Assembly: GCA_934098565.1 (NCBI GenBank)
Contig: CAKOON010000001.1
Span: forward strand, 303,113 to 367,112
Length of the DNA stretch: 64,000 bases
Source of the DNA: an uncultured Bacilli bacterium
GTDB lineage: Bacteria; Bacillota_I; Bacilli_A; RF39; UBA660
Direction: 5' to 3'
In this document: positions 59,104-64,000 of the stretch, one piece after another
How the letters are laid out: every line of letters starts with the position of its first letter
How positions within the stretch are numbered: the stretch's first letter is position 1
The notes under the pieces: model-generated
Told to the model about the DNA's origin: nothing
Seen by the model: the letters and a program-made list of their open reading frames with translations, nothing else
The model's database searches: none
Translations under genes and position numbers: made by a program

Positions 59104-59128
59104 TTCATAGAGTTATATACTCTATGAA
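59104..59128. repeat. 25-bp inverted repeat, right copy
   Basis: TTCATAGAGT-TATAT-ACTCTATGAA, with perfect ten-base inverted arms. The core TATAT is in the opposite sense to ATATA in the left copy, so the two sites face each other. Confidence 0.85.
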
Positions 59129-59226
59129 AATTTTAAAAAATAAATAATATATCCAATTATAAATAAAGTATACTAAGAAAATAAAGACCTCATTTTTTAC
59201 AAATTATTGTCTTAAAAACTACTAAA

Positions 59227-59258
59227 CAAAAAAAGAATAATCTCTTAAAGACTATTCT
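59227..59258 (-). terminator. terminator of the WG-repeat gene pair
   Basis: AGAATAGTCT/AGATTATTCT stem (one G-T) with a loop of five and seven T on the minus strand; it begins within the stop codon. Confidence 0.85.
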
Positions 59259-60202
59259 GTTATATCACCTAAATGGCCATCAAAGTAGATTCTACTAGTA
59301 GCAACATCATCTATATATAAATCTAAGTACTCAGTATTTTCTTCTACACGATAAGAATCTATACTACTCATTGGAAGAGAACTGCCTAAAGAAGAATTAC
59401 TAGCACTATCATAGATATACATAGTATTATTATTTATTGCCAAAATAATATTCTTATAGAAAGTAACTCTATCAAAATACATACCCAAAATATTATTACC
59501 CGCATAATCAGCTAAATAGTAATTATTATCTTTAGCATTATGAAGTGCTAAAGCATAATCTGAGTAATCATAAATAGCATCTTGAAAAGTTCTTGATAAA
59601 GCATTGTTACTGGCATCAATTAGTTTCCATTCATTATTGGCTAAAACCGCAAAACGAGAAGAATCAAGCTTACCATTTTCCACGTGGTTAGCAACACCAA
59701 TAAAGTCATAAGTATCAGCAAAGCTTCTTCTAACCATCTGATTTATATAATAAATACTATATTTTCCATGGTCATCTATTCCAATATAATAATTATCTTT
59801 TAAACCAATCCCATAGTTATTAAGGCCAACTAAGTTAATTTTATTTTTAGTGGTCGTATTATAGGCAATAACTTTGGGATAGACTAATATATTATTTTTA
59901 TCAAAAGAAGTTGGGGTATCCATTAAAAAGACAAAGCCAGGACTACTAGAAATGTATTTATTAGTACCTTGATAATAGTTTAAACTATACTTATTATCAT
60001 TTACATAATTGTAGGCGTAACCGCAGTACCCAGTAGGGTTCTCACATACATAGCAAGAACCATCTACCAAAGTTACATCACACTCTTCAATTTTTTCAGG
60101 ATACAATATATGACCATAGGTACTTAAAACCGCCAGTGGAAGGCAAATAATAGTCATAATGATACTAAGTATCAAAGTTAATTTATTATTCTTGGGTCTC
60201 AT
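59252..60202 (-). CDS. membrane-anchored WG-repeat-like surface protein
   Basis: A 316-residue protein. A basic start and helix (residues ~8-30) anchor it. A short Cys-containing region (ECDVTLVDGSCYVCENPTGYC) follows, then repeating units of Trp/Tyr-Gly-type beta strands (DNYYIGIDDHGKYSIYYI, NNEWKLIDASNNAL, DNNYYLADYAGNNIL), like WG/KWG beta repeats. It is partner to the larger WG-like gene upstream, overlapping it by 17 bases. ATG 60202 has AGGAG. Function unknown. Confidence 0.78.
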   Translation of the reverse strand: MRPKNNKLTLILSIIMTIICLPLAVLSTYGHILYPEKIEECDVTLVDGSCYVCENPTGYCGYAYNYVNDNKYSLNYYQGTNKYISSSPGFVFLMDTPTSFDKNNILVYPKVIAYNTTTKNKINLVGLNNYGIGLKDNYYIGIDDHGKYSIYYINQMVRRSFADTYDFIGVANHVENGKLDSSRFAVLANNEWKLIDASNNALSRTFQDAIYDYSDYALALHNAKDNNYYLADYAGNNILGMYFDRVTFYKNIILAINNNTMYIYDSASNSSLGSSLPMSSIDSYRVEENTEYLDLYIDDVATSRIYFDGHLGDITE

Positions 60203-62498
60203 TATTATTCTCTCCTGCACTTATATCATCTTTAGGTAAAGTCTCACTACTTGGTTTCGTCAAAGTATAAGTTTTTAATTTCTCATTAGAGGCATTAAAA
60301 GTATTAACAATAACATTATTACCACTGATACTAGCACTTACCATATTATATAATTTATAAATATCAGATTCTTCTGGTAACAATATTTCTTCTGAAGATA
60401 TTTCAGTATTATCATATAAGTAAACATGAACCTTATTATCATTATCAATAGCCAAGTACAAGGACTCCCCAACTAATTTAATAACTTTATAAGATTTCTT
60501 AGTTATTTTTTTAGGATTATCATCACCATTATCACTATAAATTTCAAAGGATTCATTATTTTTAACAACAAAGTATTTACCACTAAAATCATATATTTTA
60601 GAACTTAAAGCAATACTTGAAGAGTCACTATTAAAGAGAATTTGATATTTGTTATTCTTAGCTACTTCAATATAAGTGCCAATACGCTCCATACGATCAT
60701 AGACAAAGTCATAAGTTTTGGTAATACCATTACTATCAATATTAATAACCCCGAATTTATCGCTCTTATTTTTAACGATGATATTATCTAATTTAGGGAC
60801 AAATTCTAATGTGGTACTATGAGTACCAATAGAAATATGTTTATAAGTTGCTAGAGTATTCTTTTTATACAAATCATAAACTTTGGCTTCACCATCAGAA
60901 CCGTTCATATCATCATTGATGAAGACATAACGATTATCAATGATTGGCAAGATTTCATTAGCTAAAAGCCCATTTTTGTTGTTTTTAAAGTTATCATCAA
61001 AGGAGTAATTACTAGCTATTTTACAGTTTTTTAACTCTTCACTACTTGTAAAATCATTCTTATTAGTACAAGTATAGCTACCTAAAAGATTAGTTTTTTC
61101 GATATCACTATAGAAGTATAAGATACCATCAAAATTACTATAATAACTAATACTTTTGGAAACTTTACCATCTTTTAAATTAAGGGCTTTTTCTTCAGTA
61201 TCATTATTATTCTTAATAAAGATTGTTAAGGTATCGTTGTTAACATTAGTTTTATAAGCATAAGTAGAACTCTTTTCCACCCCATCTTTATTATAGACAT
61301 TTAACCCACTATAATTAGTATTATATAAGTTAAAGCCCGCTTCATTATATTTATTTTTTCCATAATCTCTTATATAGACGTAACCATCACTAACTAAACT
61401 AACATATTCATCATTAACAAGACCAATATAGTTATAATTATCATAAATAGTTTCATTATTATAGGTAACTAAGGAGTAATTATTATTATCCTTTAAAACT
61501 AGGTATTTATTATTATAATCATATATTTCTTTATTTGTACTTTTTGTTAAGACTTTATTATTTAAATCTATTAAGTAATATTTATTATTCTTTTTAGCTA
61601 TTAAGATATTATCCTTCTTACTTAGAGAGATTAAGTTATCATAAGTAAAATCGATAACCGTTTTAATTTCATTACTAGTTATTTCAACGATCCCATAGCT
61701 ATTATTAGTATTCTTTAATATGACGTAATCACTACCTAAAGTCTCATAGTATTTAAGACTACTATATTCATTAACGGTTTTATTTTCTAGAATATCATAT
61801 AGCTTAATAGTAGAAGAACCATCAACTAAGAAGACATAACGATTATGAAAAATTTGACTGTGGAATTTGACATTAGTATCATCTTCATAGACGTTTTTAG
61901 TAGCATTGACATCATCTAAATCGTTATCTAAGTAAGCAACATAACAGGCTTCTTCATTCTTTTCTTCGCACTCGTAAGTACCAATTTGAGTTTTTTGGTC
62001 ATTTAAGAAGATTAAAGTTCCATCTTGGTACTGGTAATTACCGTTATCAATTGTGATACTTGGAGTTGGATCTTGGGGTGGTTCTTCAACTTTTTTAGGT
62101 AACAATAAATAAATAATTAAGCTTAATAGAGCTACTAAGATAATGGCACTAACAACAATTAAAATTATTTTTTGCTTTTTAGTTAAGTTTAATTTCTTTT
62201 TAGAGCCTTTGCCTGATTTTTCTTTATTTACTTGAGGCAGGGTTGTTTTCTCCTCTTCAGCCAGAGTCTCATTATCTTCTAAAACTAAGTCTTTAAAGAT
62301 ATCAGCGTCCATTTCTTTTAATTCTATTTCTTTCTTTTCGAGTTCTTTTTCCTTGTTAGGATTATCTTCTCTATCACTAAAGAAAGCATCTAAGTCTTCT
62401 TGAGTTGTCTTATTATCAAGAATAGTTTCTTTAGAATTATTAAGTGAACTCAAGTCATCTAGACTACGGGTTGTTATATTTTCATCTTCACTTTTCAT
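60186..62498 (-). CDS. large WG-repeat-like membrane protein with internal duplication
   Basis: A 770-residue protein: an acidic cytoplasmic N-terminus (to ~100), one helix at about 110-133, then an extracellular region of beta repeats. Two long modules resemble each other: one begins IGTYECEEKNEEACYVAY, the other LGSYTCTNKNDFTSSEELK, and both continue with RYVF, a YDL/YDI strand, a GI/GVI(E/N) strand, FTYD/FVYD, and KNNKY. Each has a Cys pair. ATG 62498 has AAGAGG upstream. Function unknown; likely a surface sensor or binding protein. Confidence 0.8.
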   Translation of the reverse strand: MKSEDENITTRSLDDLSSLNNSKETILDNKTTQEDLDAFFSDREDNPNKEKELEKKEIELKEMDADIFKDLVLEDNETLAEEEKTTLPQVNKEKSGKGSKKKLNLTKKQKIILIVVSAIILVALLSLIIYLLLPKKVEEPPQDPTPSITIDNGNYQYQDGTLIFLNDQKTQIGTYECEEKNEEACYVAYLDNDLDDVNATKNVYEDDTNVKFHSQIFHNRYVFLVDGSSTIKLYDILENKTVNEYSSLKYYETLGSDYVILKNTNNSYGIVEITSNEIKTVIDFTYDNLISLSKKDNILIAKKNNKYYLIDLNNKVLTKSTNKEIYDYNNKYLVLKDNNNYSLVTYNNETIYDNYNYIGLVNDEYVSLVSDGYVYIRDYGKNKYNEAGFNLYNTNYSGLNVYNKDGVEKSSTYAYKTNVNNDTLTIFIKNNNDTEEKALNLKDGKVSKSISYYSNFDGILYFYSDIEKTNLLGSYTCTNKNDFTSSEELKNCKIASNYSFDDNFKNNKNGLLANEILPIIDNRYVFINDDMNGSDGEAKVYDLYKKNTLATYKHISIGTHSTTLEFVPKLDNIIVKNKSDKFGVINIDSNGITKTYDFVYDRMERIGTYIEVAKNNKYQILFNSDSSSIALSSKIYDFSGKYFVVKNNESFEIYSDNGDDNPKKITKKSYKVIKLVGESLYLAIDNDNKVHVYLYDNTEISSEEILLPEESDIYKLYNMVSASISGNNVIVNTFNASNEKLKTYTLTKPSSETLPKDDISAGENNNETQE

Positions 62499-62533
62499 TA
62501 TACACCTCTTATTATAAGTTAATTTTAGCATTT

Positions 62534-63130
62534 TTAAGTTTTATTATCAATAATATAATAGATATCTTCATAAAATTTTGGCGTACTCTTTAAAAGACCA
62601 TAACTAAAAATAGTAATCTTTCTTTTCTGAAAATATTTTATTAATTCAGGCGTTAAGGTATTATTTAAAAGACAAATGAAGTCATATTCTTGATAAGATA
62701 ATTCACTATTAAAAAGATAATTTAAAACTCCACATTTATAGGAATGTTCTAATTTCAAGAGTTTTTTTATAATTTCATTGTAGAAACTCATAACATAGAT
62801 ATTTTGATGATGATAATTATTTAATAACTGGTTTAAGGCTTCAACATTAACATTTTTTTCTTTAATTTCAATTAGAATTATTTTACTTGTTTCTAATTTT
62901 AAGACGTCTTCTAGAAGCGGAATATCAATAGCAATCGTGGAATAATAAGTCTTACTGATGAGATTATGTTGCCAAAAGAAGTCATGGATACAGACAAACT
63001 TTTTATCTTTAGTTGTTCTAATGTCTAATTCGAAACCTAAGTATTTAGGATCTTCTATGGCTCCTTGAAAGGCTTTAATTGTATTTTCTTTATTAGCAAG
63101 ATTTACTTTTCCACGATGGGCTATAAACAT
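62534..63130 (-). CDS. glycerophosphodiester phosphodiesterase family protein
   Basis: A 198-residue TIM-barrel phosphodiesterase. FIAHRG at the start, KENTIKAF, the metal pair FELDI, and CIHDF match the GDPD active site. It is shorter than typical (~240) members. There is no signal peptide. It has its own position between the WG operon and the repeat-protein genes; the start has GGTGATTTT. Confidence 0.87.
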   Translation of the reverse strand: MFIAHRGKVNLANKENTIKAFQGAIEDPKYLGFELDIRTTKDKKFVCIHDFFWQHNLISKTYYSTIAIDIPLLEDVLKLETSKIILIEIKEKNVNVEALNQLLNNYHHQNIYVMSFYNEIIKKLLKLEHSYKCGVLNYLFNSELSYQEYDFICLLNNTLTPELIKYFQKRKITIFSYGLLKSTPKFYEDIYYIIDNKT

Positions 63131-63173
63131 AAAATCACCTAGAATATCTTATACTTTTAAAGATTATTTTATG

Positions 63174-63196
63174 AAAAAAAGTATCATTAAGACACT
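63174..63196 (-). terminator. terminator after the repeat-protein genes
   Basis: AGTGTC/GATACT stem (one G-T), a loop of five and a T-run on the minus strand. Confidence 0.7.
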
Positions 63197-63204
63197 CTTC
63201 TATT

Positions 63205-63474
63205 TTAATACATTAATTCAATTAAGGACATATCTTCACCTAATTTATCTACGTAATTTGACCCTAATTTCATCTTTAAATTTTCAAATTTTTCAATAAA
63301 GATATTACTATCTAATAAGAATAAATCTAGAGAATTTAATAATAAATCTTTAGCATAATACACTTTATTTCTTAATAAATAACCAATAATTATTTTAACA
63401 TTTTCCATATCAAGTTCTTTTATCATATCCTCATCAAAATTTTCTTTTAATGTTTTAATGTCATTTTCTGTCAT
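63205..63474 (-). CDS. unknown small helical protein
   Basis: An 89-residue acidic helical protein (DIKTLKENFDEDMIKELDME, then NIFIEKFENLKMKLG). It overlaps the stop of the repeat protein as ATGA and has AAGGAAGG upstream, so it is translationally coupled to it. It may be a split-off last part of the same protein architecture. Family unknown. Confidence 0.75.
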   Translation of the reverse strand: MTENDIKTLKENFDEDMIKELDMENVKIIIGYLLRNKVYYAKDLLLNSLDLFLLDSNIFIEKFENLKMKLGSNYVDKLGEDMSLIELMY

Positions 63475-64000
63475 ATATTAAGGCCTTCCTTTTCATATAG
63501 TTCTTGTTCATTAAATGGATACATATCCATTAAAGTAATTAAGTCAATATTATATTTTTTCTTTATAACACCGGGTTGATAGCCAAATATAGAATTTAAT
63601 TTACCATTTATAATTAAAGGTATATCATTTTCTTTTAAATATCTGATTAGGGCATAGTTTTGGCTGGGAGAATGAAGTAAAAAGTTTGTATTTAGACATT
63701 CTTCAAATCCATAATTTTCAGCTAATTTAATCAAGATAGGTATTTTTTTTAACATTTGCTTAGATTTAGCAACAATTGATGATGTTAGAAGATTAGCATA
63801 TTTTGAGTTATTCCATAAATCCATTTGCAATAGTTTTTTTATATCTTCTAGCTTAGCGTGGGCTAAAGTTTCAGATGTAAATAATTCGGGATGATCCTTA
63901 AATTCTTCACTAGTTATTATCGTTTTAATATCTTCTAGCTTGGCGTGGGCTAAAGTTGTTGATGTAAATAATTCAGGATGGGCTTTATATTCTTCACTGT
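63471..64000 (-). CDS. 29-residue-repeat protein, N-terminus cut by window edge
   Basis: The frame is open to the right edge; about 176 residues are visible. It begins with two near-identical 29-residue repeats (SEEYKAHPELFTSTTLAHAK and SEEFKDHPELFTSETLAHAK, each followed by LEDIK), then a different helical region (KYANLLTSSIVAKSKQMLKK ...). A TTG inside the frame could be mistaken for a start, but the repeats continue through it. Probably many more repeats lie upstream. Function unknown. Confidence 0.8.
   Translation of the reverse strand, partial: SEEYKAHPELFTSTTLAHAKLEDIKTIITSEEFKDHPELFTSETLAHAKLEDIKKLLQMDLWNNSKYANLLTSSIVAKSKQMLKKIPILIKLAENYGFEECLNTNFLLHSPSQNYALIRYLKENDIPLIINGKLNSIFGYQPGVIKKKYNIDLITLMDMYPFNEQELYEKEGLNI
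63841..64000 (-). repeat. 87-bp tandem repeats inside the terminal gene
   Basis: The block starting atatcttctagctt recurs at an 87-base offset (63841 and 63928), encoding the 29-residue protein repeats. Confidence 0.85.

Larger units (their letters stand above)
58751..59251. other. 501-bp intergenic region with inverted 25-bp sites
   Basis: No gene fits here. It holds the 25-bp inverted repeats at 58849-58873 and 59104-59128, and between them a tandem TTGACTACAATnn repeat (58916-58939). A GC-rich hairpin-like GGCCGCAAAGCC (58968-58979) lies within. On the minus strand it is the upstream region of the 662-residue surface protein. Nothing else is recognisable. Confidence 0.8.

Noticed and set aside
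63841..64000. Possible CRISPR array from regular repeats
   Set aside because: The 87-bp repeats are in frame, encode a 29-residue protein repeat and have no unique spacers.

Overview
This window is an AT-rich, gene-dense stretch of a chromosome, almost certainly from an uncultured member of the Bacillota. The best fit is class Bacilli close to Erysipelotrichia, RF39 or Mollicutes-like gut lineages. The reasons are the gene content and order (the greA-yrrO-yrrN-yrrM-yrrL-yrzB-yrrK block, yqeG-yqeH, comEA-comEC-holA), the strong Shine-Dalgarno sites, and the intrinsic terminators. TGA is used as a stop codon (for example in the ATGA overlaps of cvpA/trxA and murG/murB) and Trp is TGG, so this is the standard code and not the Mycoplasma code. 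Most genes are on the minus strand. The lineage placement is inference; no 16S gene is present.

Layout. 1-8020: a partial gene, then a cell-division cluster (rsmH-ftsL-ftsI), a large unknown protein with a RelE/HigB-like tail, rpmG-efp, and a second class B penicillin-binding protein. 8059-15412: a DUF2624-like gene, trxA-cvpA, rnhC, a TPR protein pair sharing a C-terminal domain, a cotE-like spore coat gene, a HIT protein, and a MerR-controlled three-gene unit ending in a VirD4/TraG-like ATPase. 15487-27401: translation and DNA genes, namely asnS and archaeal-type aspS behind a T-box, a short alaS, a P-loop kinase, miaA, mutL, yqeH, yqeG, a VanZ-like protein and holA. 27467-32889: a metallopeptidase, a region of gene decay (a frameshifted ORF and a DUF1016 remnant), comEC, comEA and ftsW. 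33008-39113: a YjcZ-like peptide, def, a Cthe_2159-like beta-helix protein, and an operon for a sortase and its MucBP-type substrate. 39268-46358: rpsP-khpA, tig, and the greA to ruvX operon, followed by two tRNA genes (Glu, Ile). 46877-56620: ylbL and ylbJ homologues, a polysaccharide deacetylase, mtaB, queH and the divIB-murB-murG cluster. 56762-64000: a surface-protein region with a large DUF6273-like antigen, two WG-repeat-like proteins, a small phosphodiesterase, and the end of a 29-residue-repeat protein.

How the genes work together. Wall synthesis and division dominate (two transpeptidases, FtsW, FtsL, DivIB, MurB, MurG, MltG, RsmH), so the cell has peptidoglycan. ComEA and ComEC suggest DNA uptake. 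CotE, YlbJ and YjcZ homologues, with a sigma-E-like promoter at cotE, hint at endospore formation. The items most worth a second look are a pair of 25-bp inverted, recombinase-site-like repeats upstream of the 662-residue surface antigen, the MerR/Cys-rich membrane peptide/VirD4-like ATPase unit, and a sortase that lacks the usual catalytic arginine next to its probable dedicated substrate.
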